Source: Ferruginibacter sp.
GTDB taxonomy: Bacteria > Bacteroidota > Bacteroidia > Chitinophagales > Chitinophagaceae
Length of the DNA: 64,000 nucleotides
Direction of reading: 5' to 3'
Assembly: GCA_028288705.1 (NCBI GenBank)
Contig: JAQBNH010000007.1
Span: 558,001-622,000, forward strand
Part shown: piece by piece, positions 27,458 to 35,654 of the stretch
Layout: each line of letters starts with the position of its first letter
Numbering within the stretch: position 1 is the stretch's first letter
Notes under the pieces: model-generated
Seen by the model: only the letters and a program-made list of their open reading frames with translations
The model's database searches: none
Told to the model about the DNA's origin: nothing
Made by a program: the position numbers and the translations under genes

Positions 27458-28030
27458 CACGGATCCGTAATAATTATTTTTTTTAATTTCTGCGACAACA
27501 GTTTCGGGTGTGAGGTATCGAATGGATTTGCCTTTACGGATCAACTCACGTATATGGGTAGACGAAATTTCTAAAAGCGGCGCATCCATGACTTTTATCC
27601 TGGCAGAAAAATCTTCGTTGATTTCATAACCGGGGCGGCGATAGATGTAAAATGCATAGTTTCTTACCAGCACTTCAAAATTTTTCCATTTATTAAGATT
27701 TTGAAAACCGTCACTTCCCATTACGATCACAAATGTGTGTTGAGGATATTTATCGGAAAGATGGGTGAGCGTGTCAATCGTGTACGAAGGCCGCGGAAGT
27801 TTAAATTCTATGTTACTCGCTTTTAGTTTTACTTCTCCTTCAATCGCAATCTTCACAAGTTCCAGGCGATGTTGTTCATTTAAAAGGCCAGCCGTTTTTT
27901 TGAAAGGATTTTGCGGAGAGACTACAAACCAAACTTCATCTAAATCGGTTTCGTTTACAATGTGGGAGGCAATGATCAAATGACCGTTATGAATGGGATT
28001 GAATGAACCAAAGTATAAACCGATGTTCAT
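27437..28030 (-). CDS. nadD: nicotinate-nucleotide adenylyltransferase
   Basis: 197 residues, normal length. It adenylates nicotinate mononucleotide to deamido-NAD. The nucleotidyltransferase signature [11 protein letters not shown] (about 8-18) with the HxGH-type motif, [10 protein letters not shown] in the middle and the C-terminal [12 protein letters not shown] are all seen. feoA lies 31 bases upstream on the same strand and could share a transcript. With nadA nearby, two steps of NAD synthesis fall within 4 kb. Confidence 0.96.
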   Translation of the reverse strand: MNIGLYFGSFNPIHNGHLIIASHIVNETDLDEVWFVVSPQNPFKKTAGLLNEQHRLELVKIAIEGEVKLKASNIEFKLPRPSYTIDTLTHLSDKYPQHTFVIVMGSDGFQNLNKWKNFEVLVRNYAFYIYRRPGYEINEDFSARIKVMDAPLLEISSTHIRELIRKGKSIRYLTPETVVAEIKKNNYYGSVLENPAK

Positions 28031-28061
28031 ATAATAATTAAAAATATATAATTAAGATTTT

Positions 28062-28286
28062 TTATAGTTCAGTTACCAGGATATGCTCAGCTTCATCAAG
28101 TCGTAAGCTTAAACGATACCCCGCCACGCTTATGGAAATAGGGTCTTTAAAAGGGGCTATTTGTTCAACCATTACCTTTTCTCCCGGAACACAACCCATC
28201 TCCATAAGTTTGAGAAAGATTTCATCATTTTCAAATGAGTCTATTACAACCTTCTTACCGATCTTGATTTCAGATAATCTTTTCAT
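28062..28286 (-). CDS. feoA: FeoA-domain protein
   Basis: 74 residues from ATG 28286 (MKRLSEIKIGKKVVID). The longer frame to 28382 would run into the ybeY start region and is rejected. It forms the SH3-like fold of FeoA: LMEMGCVPGEKVMVEQIAPFKDPISI seen as LMEMGCVPGE and APFKDPISI, then a final GYRLSLRLDEAEHI. FeoA assists the ferrous iron transporter FeoB. No feoB is in the window, so this may be a stand-alone protein or the partner of a distant feoB. Confidence 0.9.
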   Translation of the reverse strand: MKRLSEIKIGKKVVIDSFENDEIFLKLMEMGCVPGEKVMVEQIAPFKDPISISVAGYRLSLRLDEAEHILVTEL

Positions 28287-28358
28287 AATCCACCTTTTAC
28301 AACAATGTAAAATTAGGTTATTGGTTATCTTATTAATTTCGAATTCAGAAACTTTAGC

Positions 28359-28817
28359 ATGGATATAGCGTTTAATTTTCAAGCACCTGTCAATCTACGG
28401 AGAAGAAAGGCTTTACGTGAGTTTTTAGCTTACCTGGCTTCAAATGAAGATTACCACATTGAATCCTTATCGTTTGTTTTTTGTGATGATCCCTACCTCT
28501 TGCAGATAAATAAGGATTACCTGAAGCACGACTATTTTACTGATATTATAACCTTCGATCTTTCGGCCTCCAACGCCGATGAAATTATGGGGGAGGTATA
28601 TATAAGTGTTGATACCGTGAGGGCCAATTCGCAGCGATTTAATGTTTCTCTATTTTCAGAATTGCATCGCGTGATGTTTCACGGCTTGCTCCATCTATGT
28701 GGTTACAAAGACAAGACCGCCGACGAGAAGCATATGATGAAATCCAAGGAGGACTTCTACCTCGATGCTTATTTTAACCCATGTTCCACGTGGAACCTTG
28801 CCCAAAACAATCGTTAA
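28359..28817 (+). CDS. ybeY: endoribonuclease YbeY (16S rRNA maturation)
   Basis: 152 residues. It is a single-strand-specific metalloribonuclease for 16S rRNA 3'-end processing and ribosome quality control. The zinc motif is complete: HRVMFHGLLHLCGYKD, with H-x3-H-x5-H-type spacing, near residues 107-117 (seen as MFHGLLHLCGYKD). The upstream NKDYLKHDYFTDIITFDL segment is typical. The last dozen residues (NPCSTWNLAQNNR) lie beyond the conserved core and are encoded by DNA that contains a parS site. mnmG follows 70 bases on. Confidence 0.95.
   Translation: MDIAFNFQAPVNLRRRKALREFLAYLASNEDYHIESLSFVFCDDPYLLQINKDYLKHDYFTDIITFDLSASNADEIMGEVYISVDTVRANSQRFNVSLFSELHRVMFHGLLHLCGYKDKTADEKHMMKSKEDFYLDAYFNPCSTWNLAQNNR
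28782..28797. other. parS: parS-like site 1 (ParB binding), inside the 3' end of ybeY
   Basis: TGTTCCACGTGGAACC. The inner 14 bases are a perfect palindrome, and the site differs from the general parS TGTTTCACGTGAAACA by matched changes found in natural parS variants. It lies within coding sequence. Confidence 0.85.
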
Positions 28818-28833
28818 TGTTTCACGTGGAACA
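28818..28833. other. parS: parS-like site 2 (ParB binding), upstream of mnmG
   Basis: TGTTTCACGTGGAACA differs from the canonical 16-bp parS by one base. It begins directly after the ybeY stop codon, and its centre is 36 bases from that of site 1. Confidence 0.88.
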
Positions 28834-28875
28834 ATTTGAATGGCTCGTTCTTTAGTTTAACAGTTGTACCAATTG

Positions 28876-28883
28876 TAAATTTG
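28876..28883 (+). promoter_or_regulatory. candidate -7 element of mnmG, adjacent to the start codon
   Basis: TAAATTTG matches TAnnTTTG exactly and ends 4 bases before the ATG, implying an almost leaderless transcript. TTTAG lies about 20 bases upstream as a weak -33 box. Confidence 0.4.
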
Positions 28884-28887
28884 CCGC

Positions 28888-30756
28888 ATGTTTGAAGAAT
28901 ATGATGTTATCGTGGTTGGTGCAGGCCATGCAGGTTGCGAGGCTGCCGCGTCGGCTGCAAATATGGGAAGCAAGGTGCTATTGATTACCATGAATATGCA
29001 AATGATTGCCCAGATGAGTTGCAATCCCGCAATGGGGGGAATAGCGAAAGGACAAATTGTACGGGAAATTGATGCCTTAGGCGGATACAGTGGAATTGTT
29101 TCCGATAAAAGCATGATCCAGTTCAGGATGTTAAACCGTTCAAAAGGGCCCGCAATGTGGAGTCCAAGGGTTCAAAGTGATCGGATGTTATTTGCTACGA
29201 CCTGGAGAGAGATGTTGGAAGCGACACCTAACCTTGATTTTTACCAGGATATGGTAAAGGAACTGATCGTGAATAATGGAAAAGTAGAAGGTGTAGTGAC
29301 CAACCTGGGTCATAATATAAAGTCCCGGGCAGTGGTATTAACCAATGGTACCTTTTTAAATGGAGTGATTCATATAGGAGAGAAAAACTTTGGCGGTGGA
29401 AGGGTGGCAGAAAAGGCAGCTACCGGAATTACAGAACAACTGGTTTCTCTCGGTTTTGAAAGCGCCAGGTTAAAAACGGGGACACCACCACGTATTGATG
29501 GTCGTAGTTTGGATTATTCCAAGATGGAAGAACAGGCAGGAGATGAGGAGATAGTTGGTTTTAGCTTTCTGGAAAGGCCGGATTTAAAGCCAAACGAACA
29601 AAAAAGTTGCTGGATTACCTATACAAGCCAGGAAGTTCATGATATTCTTAAAACGGGATTTGAATCAAGTCCCATGTTTCAGGGTCGGATTCATGGAACA
29701 GGGCCGAGGTATTGTCCGAGTATAGAAGATAAGATCAACCGTTTTGCAGAACGGGAGCGGCACCAGTTATTTGTAGAACCGGAAGGCTGGAATACGGTAG
29801 AAATTTACGTGAACGGATTTTCAACATCGCTACCGGAACAAGTGCAATTAGAGGCTTTGCGAAAGGTACCCGGCTTTGAAAAGTGCAAAATGTTCCGCCC
29901 GGGTTATGCGATCGAATATGATTTCTTTCCACCAACCCAACTTACAGTTAGCCTGGAGACAAAATTAATCAAGGGATTATTCTTTGCCGGACAAATCAAT
30001 GGAACTACCGGTTACGAAGAGGCTGCATGCCAGGGATTAATGGCTGGGATCAACGCGCACCAATCGGTCATTGGCCAGGATCCTCTCGTGTTGAAACGTA
30101 GCGATGCCTATATTGGCGTGTTAATAGACGACCTGATAAATAAAGGAACAGACGAGCCATACCGGATGTTCACGAGCCGCGCTGAATTCCGAACCTTATT
30201 ACGCCAGGATAATGCGGATCTCCGGTTAACTGAAATTAGCTACCGTCTTGGTTTAGCAAGCCAGCAAAGAATGGATATGGTGAGAGAAAAGTTGCAGCAG
30301 GTAGCGGCGATCAAAGAAGTTTTGAAAACCCATTCCGTTGAACCGGCAGAATCTGACCATTACTTAAAAAGCGTTTATTCGGCACCGTTAGTATCAAAAC
30401 AAAAAGCCTGGCAAATATTATTGCGTCCAAATGTTAGGCTGAAAGATATGATAACAGCGTTTCCTTCTCTTAAAGAAAAAATTACAGGAGCAACTGACAG
30501 TATCCTTGAGCAGGTGGAGATACAGGTGAAGTACGAAGTGTATATTGAAAAGGAAAAGGAATTGGTTGAAAAAATGAGCCAGTTAGAAAACCTGGCGATC
30601 CCGAATAATTTCAATTATGAAAATCTCATTTCCCTGAGTAATGAGGCCAAACAAAAGTTTAAAAAAATACAACCGCGAACACTTGGCCAGGCATCAAGGA
30701 TCTCTGGCGTGAACCCAAGTGATGTACAGATATTGATGGTGTACATGGGACGCTGA
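28888..30756 (+). CDS. mnmG: tRNA uridine-5-carboxymethylaminomethyl modification enzyme, FAD subunit
   Basis: 622 residues, normal length (GidA). With MnmE it adds the carboxymethylaminomethyl group at wobble uridine 34. The N-terminal dinucleotide-binding motif VVGAGHAGCEAA (about 8-19), SCNPAMGGIAKG with the reactive Cys region, LKTGTPPRIDG, GLFFAGQINGTTGYEEAA (seen as FAGQINGTTGYEEAA) and the C-terminal GVNPSDVQILMVYM are all present. It acts at the same wobble position that SelU modifies. mnmG is origin-linked in many bacteria, and here it is preceded by two parS sites. mnmE is not in the window. Confidence 0.98.
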   Translation: MFEEYDVIVVGAGHAGCEAAASAANMGSKVLLITMNMQMIAQMSCNPAMGGIAKGQIVREIDALGGYSGIVSDKSMIQFRMLNRSKGPAMWSPRVQSDRMLFATTWREMLEATPNLDFYQDMVKELIVNNGKVEGVVTNLGHNIKSRAVVLTNGTFLNGVIHIGEKNFGGGRVAEKAATGITEQLVSLGFESARLKTGTPPRIDGRSLDYSKMEEQAGDEEIVGFSFLERPDLKPNEQKSCWITYTSQEVHDILKTGFESSPMFQGRIHGTGPRYCPSIEDKINRFAERERHQLFVEPEGWNTVEIYVNGFSTSLPEQVQLEALRKVPGFEKCKMFRPGYAIEYDFFPPTQLTVSLETKLIKGLFFAGQINGTTGYEEAACQGLMAGINAHQSVIGQDPLVLKRSDAYIGVLIDDLINKGTDEPYRMFTSRAEFRTLLRQDNADLRLTEISYRLGLASQQRMDMVREKLQQVAAIKEVLKTHSVEPAESDHYLKSVYSAPLVSKQKAWQILLRPNVRLKDMITAFPSLKEKITGATDSILEQVEIQVKYEVYIEKEKELVEKMSQLENLAIPNNFNYENLISLSNEAKQKFKKIQPRTLGQASRISGVNPSDVQILMVYMGR

Positions 30757-30769
30757 TAAACTTAAATTT

Positions 30770-31282
30770 ATGCAACTTGTTTTAGAAGAAGGCCTGCAAA
30801 AAGCCGAAGTATTTGATAAAGTTCGGTCGTATATATCTGCGTCTATCCGTATCAGTAATATGGATGATAACCGGCCCTGGGGTGGGTTTTTCGTTATTGA
30901 AGAAGAGGATGCATCGGTATTTATTGAAAAGTTTTTTCCGCATTTACATATTGATGAGTTACAAATCAGCGGAAAACTAAGTCCTAAGATATTACTGGTT
31001 GCCCCGGGCAAAAGACTGAGCTGGCAATATCATTTTCGTCGTGCCGAAATCTGGAAACTGATCGCAGGTGAAGCTGCCGTAGTGACCAGTGATGATGATG
31101 AAGAAAAGCAGACAAGAAATCTTTTTCCGGGCGATATCGTGGAATTAAGACAGGGTGAAAGGCATCGCCTTATTGGCCTGGAAAGTTGGGGTATCGTAGC
31201 AGAAATCTGGCGGCACACCGAAAGGGCAAATCCCAGCGATGAAGATGATATTATCCGGCTTCAGGATGATTTCGGGCGTTAG
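30770..31282 (+). CDS. cupin protein related to the phosphomannose isomerase type II C-terminal domain
   Basis: 170 residues. The cupin barrel is clear: RPWGGFFVIEEE opens it, PGKRLSWQYHFRRAEIWKLIAGEA is seen as LSWQYHFRRAEIW, and DIVELRQGERHRLIG closes it, in the order found in mannose-6-phosphate isomerase/GDP-mannose pyrophosphorylase type II C-terminal domains. The usual H-x-H-x-E metal motif is altered here to QYHFRRAE, so full catalytic competence is uncertain. It starts 13 bases after mnmG and may be co-transcribed. Its stop abuts that of the convergent helicase gene. Confidence 0.85.
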   Translation: MQLVLEEGLQKAEVFDKVRSYISASIRISNMDDNRPWGGFFVIEEEDASVFIEKFFPHLHIDELQISGKLSPKILLVAPGKRLSWQYHFRRAEIWKLIAGEAAVVTSDDDEEKQTRNLFPGDIVELRQGERHRLIGLESWGIVAEIWRHTERANPSDEDDIIRLQDDFGR

Positions 31283-33778
31283 TTAGTTTTGTCGCGAAGC
31301 TAAATACTGTTCATGGGCAGAGACCCAACGCAACTCTCCAAATGACAATTCCGGGTGTTCCTCCCGGATCTGAGTAAACGTAAAGCCTTTCTTTGTATTA
31401 AAAATTGATTTAATATAATTGAATTTCTCGGCAGGCATTAATTTTTCCAAATTCATGGACCCGTTTTCCAGGTAAGGAACGAAATGTGTTTCAATCGTAG
31501 CCACGGTGAGATTTCTTTCAGCTGCAATTTCCGCAATAGTTTTTCCTTGCTTGAACATATCGAAACTGATCAGTTTGCTGTCCGGCTTCAAAGCGGTTCT
31601 TGTTGTTTTTACAGATTTTTTATCAGGGAAAGCCTCCATATTAGTCGATAAGCCCTGTAAAGAACAAAAGTCGCGGATAATAGATAAAAAGTTTTCACCA
31701 AACTGTTTCAGCTTTATTTTACCAAAACCCTTGATCTTACCAAGGTCTGCCAATTTAGTTGGCAAGAACCGGCTCATTTGTTCCAGCGATTCGGTACTGC
31801 AAACCATAAATAGCGGAAGGTCGTGACTTTTACACAGTTCATCACGTTTATCGCGTAAGCTTACATACAGCGAAGGATTGACGACAGTCGCAGGAATATA
31901 ACCGCGGCTTCCCGAATAAATATTTACCGGAAATGCCTCTTTAGTGCTTTTATTTTTTTCGGCCTGGAACCGGTTGAGATTGAAACCATTCGTGGACAAT
32001 TGAAATAGCCAGATCTTCTTCAGGACTTGCGCCCAAAGCTGTTCAATTTTTTGGTTAAAATCAACGGCAGCCTGCCGGTTATCAGACACAGCCGGGGTTT
32101 CTGCCAACAGCTTTTTAGTTCCGGCAAGCTCGTCTATAAACCAGGCCGCGGCTTTAGAAAACCTCTGTTGCAGAACTGTATTTTCTTCCGGCAGCATTTC
32201 ATCGAGGAAGAACGTATTCAAAACAGATTGAAACTTAGTTCCATATTTTTCATAAACGTCTACATGCAATTTTACCTGCCGGATCCAGTCTGCAGCGCCC
32301 AGTCCGTAACTATGCGCCTGCACCAATTCCTGCAGCGCCGCTACTTGTGATCCCAGTTCTGAAAAATCCACGATATCTTTCATCAGGTCCTGCTGGTAAA
32401 GCCGGGTTGCATTCGCCAGCATTTTTTGTTGGATATCCGATGAAGCCTGGGTTTGAGAAAAAGCGACAACTCTTTCATCACTCCTCAGGTTATTTCTGCC
32501 AATCTTTGTCTTTAAAATCATCCCCTCCAGGCTCGTACACCTGCTCAGCGCAACATAAACCTGTCCAGGTGAAAATGCGCTACCAGCGTCTATTTCAGCC
32601 TTTTCAAAAGTAAGGCCCTGGCTTTTATGAATGGTGATAGCCCAAGCAAGCCTTAAAGGAAATTGCATAAACGAGCCCAACTCTTCTTCTTCAACCTGCT
32701 GGCTTTTTTTATTGAGCGAATATTGAATATTCCGCCAGGTTTCTTTTTTTAACTCGATCAATTGCTCCTGTTCATTTCCGTCGCAACGCACCCAGATATT
32801 GTCTTCTTCAATTTTTTCAATCGTACCGATCTTTCCATTAAAGTACCGCCTGATCTTTTCCGTATCATTTTTAATAAACATGACTTTGGCGCCGAGTTTC
32901 AAATGGAGTATTTCTTCTGCGGGGAAAGCTTTCTCGTTAAATTCGCCCTCAACGATTGCTTTAAATGAACGAACAGGAGACCTGAGTTCTGCCAGTGCCG
33001 CCTCATTGATAACATCAGCTTTCTGATTATGCGTTGTCAAAGTGATGCCGTTATCTGCTTCCGCTGAAAAATTGCCGCGTTGGTAACGGCTGTGCAGTAA
33101 TTCATAGCCGTCGTCAGATAATTGATTGTTCCTGACCTGGTTTAGTAAATCAATAAATGCCTGATCCGTTTGCCGATAGACTTTTTCCAGTTCAAGATAG
33201 ACGGGCGGGTGCTGTTGGCAAACCTGGCTGCTAAAAAAGAAAGGGCTTTGATAAAACGAATATAAAATGGAGGCTTCCTCATTTCTTACAACGGGCGGAA
33301 GTTGATACATATCACCAATGTACAATACCTGCACCCCGCCAAAAGGACGCTGTATACCCCGAACGTACCGCAACACTGCATCAATTGCATCAAGTACATC
33401 GCAACGAACCATGCTTATCTCATCTATTATAAGCAATTCAAGTTGTTGCATTAACTCTTTTCTTTCGGAATTGAGGCGCAGTTTTGATAATAAAGATTGC
33501 TTATCGGTTCCCTGGTTGGAATCGCCTCTTCCTGCAGGGATGTATGGTCCGAATGGCAGTTGAAAAAAGGAATGAATGGTTGTGCCACCGGCATTGATCG
33601 CGGCTACGCCGGTAGGAGCCACAACTACAGTGTTTTTAGATGTTTTCTCACGGATATAACGGAGAAAGGTAGTCTTGCCGGTTCCCGCTTTTCCGGTCAG
33701 GAAAACAGGTTGGTTGCTGTTATTAATAAAGGCCGCGGCAGTTTCAAATACAATATTTTCCCCGGTTGACTGTTCCAT
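31283..33778 (-). CDS. Pif1/RecD-like helicase with HRDC and helix-turn-helix domains
   Basis: 831 residues. An SF1B helicase core spans about 1-440: Walker A GKAGTGKTTFL (about 26), Walker B LIIDEISMV, FGGVQVLYIGDMYQLPPV seen as YIGDMYQLPPV, and in the second lobe AITIHKSQGLTFEKAEID and YVALSRCTSLEGM. A helical linker follows, then an HRDC-like domain (about 640-705; LRDKRDELCKSHDLP, GKIKGFGKIKLKQFGENFL seen in part). A C-terminal helix-turn-helix segment (about 737-790; FKQGKTIAEIAAERNL) completes it. Helicase activity on DNA is a safe inference; the C-terminal domains suggest recruitment to specific structures. This architecture is common in Bacteroidota. ssb lies 125 bases upstream on the same strand. 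Confidence 0.93.
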   Translation of the reverse strand: MEQSTGENIVFETAAAFINNSNQPVFLTGKAGTGKTTFLRYIREKTSKNTVVVAPTGVAAINAGGTTIHSFFQLPFGPYIPAGRGDSNQGTDKQSLLSKLRLNSERKELMQQLELLIIDEISMVRCDVLDAIDAVLRYVRGIQRPFGGVQVLYIGDMYQLPPVVRNEEASILYSFYQSPFFFSSQVCQQHPPVYLELEKVYRQTDQAFIDLLNQVRNNQLSDDGYELLHSRYQRGNFSAEADNGITLTTHNQKADVINEAALAELRSPVRSFKAIVEGEFNEKAFPAEEILHLKLGAKVMFIKNDTEKIRRYFNGKIGTIEKIEEDNIWVRCDGNEQEQLIELKKETWRNIQYSLNKKSQQVEEEELGSFMQFPLRLAWAITIHKSQGLTFEKAEIDAGSAFSPGQVYVALSRCTSLEGMILKTKIGRNNLRSDERVVAFSQTQASSDIQQKMLANATRLYQQDLMKDIVDFSELGSQVAALQELVQAHSYGLGAADWIRQVKLHVDVYEKYGTKFQSVLNTFFLDEMLPEENTVLQQRFSKAAAWFIDELAGTKKLLAETPAVSDNRQAAVDFNQKIEQLWAQVLKKIWLFQLSTNGFNLNRFQAEKNKSTKEAFPVNIYSGSRGYIPATVVNPSLYVSLRDKRDELCKSHDLPLFMVCSTESLEQMSRFLPTKLADLGKIKGFGKIKLKQFGENFLSIIRDFCSLQGLSTNMEAFPDKKSVKTTRTALKPDSKLISFDMFKQGKTIAEIAAERNLTVATIETHFVPYLENGSMNLEKLMPAEKFNYIKSIFNTKKGFTFTQIREEHPELSFGELRWVSAHEQYLASRQN

Positions 33779-33797
33779 AGCGACATTAAATGAGCAA

Positions 33798-33805
33798 CAA
33801 AATTA
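33798..33805 (-). promoter_or_regulatory. candidate -7 element of the Pif1-like helicase gene
   Basis: Minus-strand TAATTTTG, an exact TAnnTTTG match 19 bases before the ATG. No good -33 box is seen. Confidence 0.4.
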
Positions 33806-33903
33806 CAAACAAATAAGTGCAGAAAATAAATGAGCAAATACCAGGGCTATCATTAACAGCTTTTCTTTTTTCACTAACCCCTCCCCGGTAAATGCTCATC
33901 ATG

Positions 33904-34251
33904 CTATGACGCTTTGGCTTTTGCACCAAGCATCAATAACTCGTTTACCTGTACTTCAGAAATATATTTTTTATTTCCTTCTTTGTCTGTGTAACTCCTG
34001 TTAATCAGCTTTCCTTCAATGGCGACCTCCGAACCTTTGTTCAGGTATTTTTCCACGATGTCAGCCACCTTTCCCCAGGCCACCAGGTTATGCCATTGCG
34101 TTTCTGTAATTTTCTCTCCCTGCTGGTTCCGGTATGTTTCACTGGTTGCAACAGAAAATCTCGCGAGTTTTTTACCGCTTTCTGTATTTCTCACCTCAGG
34201 CGGATTTCCAAGATTACCAATGAGCTGGACTTTGTTTTTTAGTGCATACAT
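33904..34251 (-). CDS. ssb: single-stranded DNA-binding protein
   Basis: 115 residues: one OB-fold (MYALKNKVQLIGNLGNPPEVR, seen as VQLIGNLGNPPEVR; ARFSVATSE; TQWHNLVAWGKVADIVEKYL seen as WHNLVAWGKVAD; KGSEVAIEGKL) with almost no C-terminal tail. The usual acidic DDDIPF-type tip that recruits partner proteins is absent; the protein ends LLMLGAKAKAS. It is therefore probably an accessory SSB, with the main replication SSB encoded elsewhere. It lies upstream of the Pif1-like helicase on the same strand. Confidence 0.94.
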   Translation of the reverse strand: MYALKNKVQLIGNLGNPPEVRNTESGKKLARFSVATSETYRNQQGEKITETQWHNLVAWGKVADIVEKYLNKGSEVAIEGKLINRSYTDKEGNKKYISEVQVNELLMLGAKAKAS

Positions 34252-34378
34252 GATTGTGATTTTTTAATGATTAATTTTTTATTTCAGTCAAACAACAGCG
34301 CCGTGATTTGATCTTACAAATATGGATGGAAAGGAAGCCGGTATTCGTATTTTAAGCGTTTATATCCGGGTAAAAACG

Positions 34379-34409
34379 TTTGTAAGCATTTGCCTGCGAA
34401 GTATCTTGA
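34379..34409 (+). promoter_or_regulatory. promoter of the zinc-ribbon protein gene
   Basis: TTTG (34379-34382), exactly 19 bases, TATCTTGA (34402-34409). Same box variant and spacing as the prolyl oligopeptidase promoter. It supports ATG 34433 over the upstream in-frame start at 34322. Confidence 0.6.
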
Positions 34410-34432
34410 AGATAAATAAATCACCTTTCCGT

Positions 34433-34813
34433 ATGAACAGGGGTACTGAAACAAAATGCTGTCTTGTCTGCAATAAACCAGTTAAAGGAAGAACGGACAA
34501 AAAGTATTGCGACGATTATTGCCGAAACAATTATAATAATCAATTGCATGCCCTGAAGCCGGGCCCCATGCGGATCATCAACCAGGCGCTGGGCAAAAAC
34601 CGCCGTATCCTCCAGTCTTTATTACCCGAGGGAGAGAAGATGCGGAAGACCACAAAAGACCAGTTGCTGCATCGGGGTTTTCATTTTAAATATTTCACAC
34701 ATACTTATATAAACAAGAAAGGTAACCAGTATTTCTTTTGTTATGATCACGGTTATCTGCCTCTTGAAAAAGAAGTAATCTTACTCGTTAAGCAACAATC
34801 ATCGGATTACTGA
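34433..34813 (+). CDS. zinc-ribbon protein of unknown function
   Basis: 126 residues from ATG 34433. A treble-clef-like cysteine cluster at the N-terminus, CLVCNKPVKGRTDKKYC with a further DYC, gives four Cys spaced C-x2-C-x13-C-x3-C (about 10-31), followed by a RNNYNN segment. The rest is basic and helical (ALGKNRRILQSLL) and then beta-rich (FHFKYFTHTYINKKG). It resembles short Bacteroidota proteins annotated only as hypothetical. Nucleic acid binding is plausible but not shown. The longer frame from 34322 would run through the promoter. Confidence 0.75.
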   Translation: MNRGTETKCCLVCNKPVKGRTDKKYCDDYCRNNYNNQLHALKPGPMRIINQALGKNRRILQSLLPEGEKMRKTTKDQLLHRGFHFKYFTHTYINKKGNQYFFCYDHGYLPLEKEVILLVKQQSSDY

Positions 34814-34818
34814 GCTGC

Positions 34819-34849
34819 TTTTCGTTACACCTCCTAAACCGTATCTTTA
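34819..34849 (+). promoter_or_regulatory. candidate promoter of the nitrilase-family amidase gene
   Basis: TTTT (34819-34822), 19 bases, TATCTTTA (34842-34849); one mismatch in each box. The ATG follows 14 bases later. Confidence 0.45.
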
Positions 34850-34862
34850 TTCTATATTTTTT

Positions 34863-35654
34863 ATGTCATCACTCACCATCACCAGCATACAAACCAATCT
34901 TTTTTGGGAAAACAAAGAAGCGAATATGCGTATGCTGGAAGAAAAGATCCGCAGCATTCCCGAGCAAACGGAGATCGTTATTTTACCCGAAATGTTCAGC
35001 ACAGGTTTTAGTATGAACCCCGCGGCGTTTGCCGAAAAAATGGATGGAGAAACAGTAGGATGGATGCGCGAAATCTCAGCAAAAAATAAAATCATTCTTA
35101 CGGGATCTGTGATCATCGAAGACGAAGGCAACTATTTTAATCGCCTTATCTGGATGCTACCTAACGGGCAATGCGGTCACTATAATAAACGGCATCTTTT
35201 TGCTTTCGCCAAAGAAGATGAGCATTATGAACCCGGCGAAAAGAGGTTGATCGCATCTGTAAAGGGCTGGCGCATTAACCTGCAAATTTGTTACGATTTA
35301 CGTTTCCCGGTTTGGGCAAGGCAACAAAAAAAAGATGATGCTGCGGAGTATGATTTGCTTTTATATGTCGCTAACTGGCCGGAGCGCCGCAACCTTGCCT
35401 GGAAGACTCTGCTTTGCGCAAGGGCAATCGAAAACCAGGCGTATGTTGTTGGCGTGAACCGCGTGGGAAAAGATGGTAACGATATATATCACAGTGGAAA
35501 CAGTATGATCGTCGATCCGCTTGGGGAAGTATTATATCATATGGCTGATGATGAAGATATCTTTACCATCACGCTTCAAAAAGAACATGTAGAACAGGTT
35601 CGTGCAAAATTTCCTTTTTGGAGAGACGCCGATTCCTTTCGCCTGGAAGGTTAA
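34863..35654 (+). CDS. nitrilase-family amidase (omega-amidase/YafV-like)
   Basis: 263 residues, cytoplasmic. The carbon-nitrogen hydrolase triad is recognisable: Glu in PEMFSTGF (about 42), Lys in HYNKRHLFAFAKEDEHY (seen as NKRHLFAF, about 110), and the nucleophile Cys in LQICYDLRFP (about 144). FSTGFSMNP and the KRHLF region favour the omega-amidase branch, which hydrolyses alpha-ketoglutaramate or alpha-ketosuccinamate from transamination side reactions. The 3' end overlaps the convergent S41 peptidase by 4 bases. Confidence 0.92.
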   Translation: MSSLTITSIQTNLFWENKEANMRMLEEKIRSIPEQTEIVILPEMFSTGFSMNPAAFAEKMDGETVGWMREISAKNKIILTGSVIIEDEGNYFNRLIWMLPNGQCGHYNKRHLFAFAKEDEHYEPGEKRLIASVKGWRINLQICYDLRFPVWARQQKKDDAAEYDLLLYVANWPERRNLAWKTLLCARAIENQAYVVGVNRVGKDGNDIYHSGNSMIVDPLGEVLYHMADDEDIFTITLQKEHVEQVRAKFPFWRDADSFRLEG

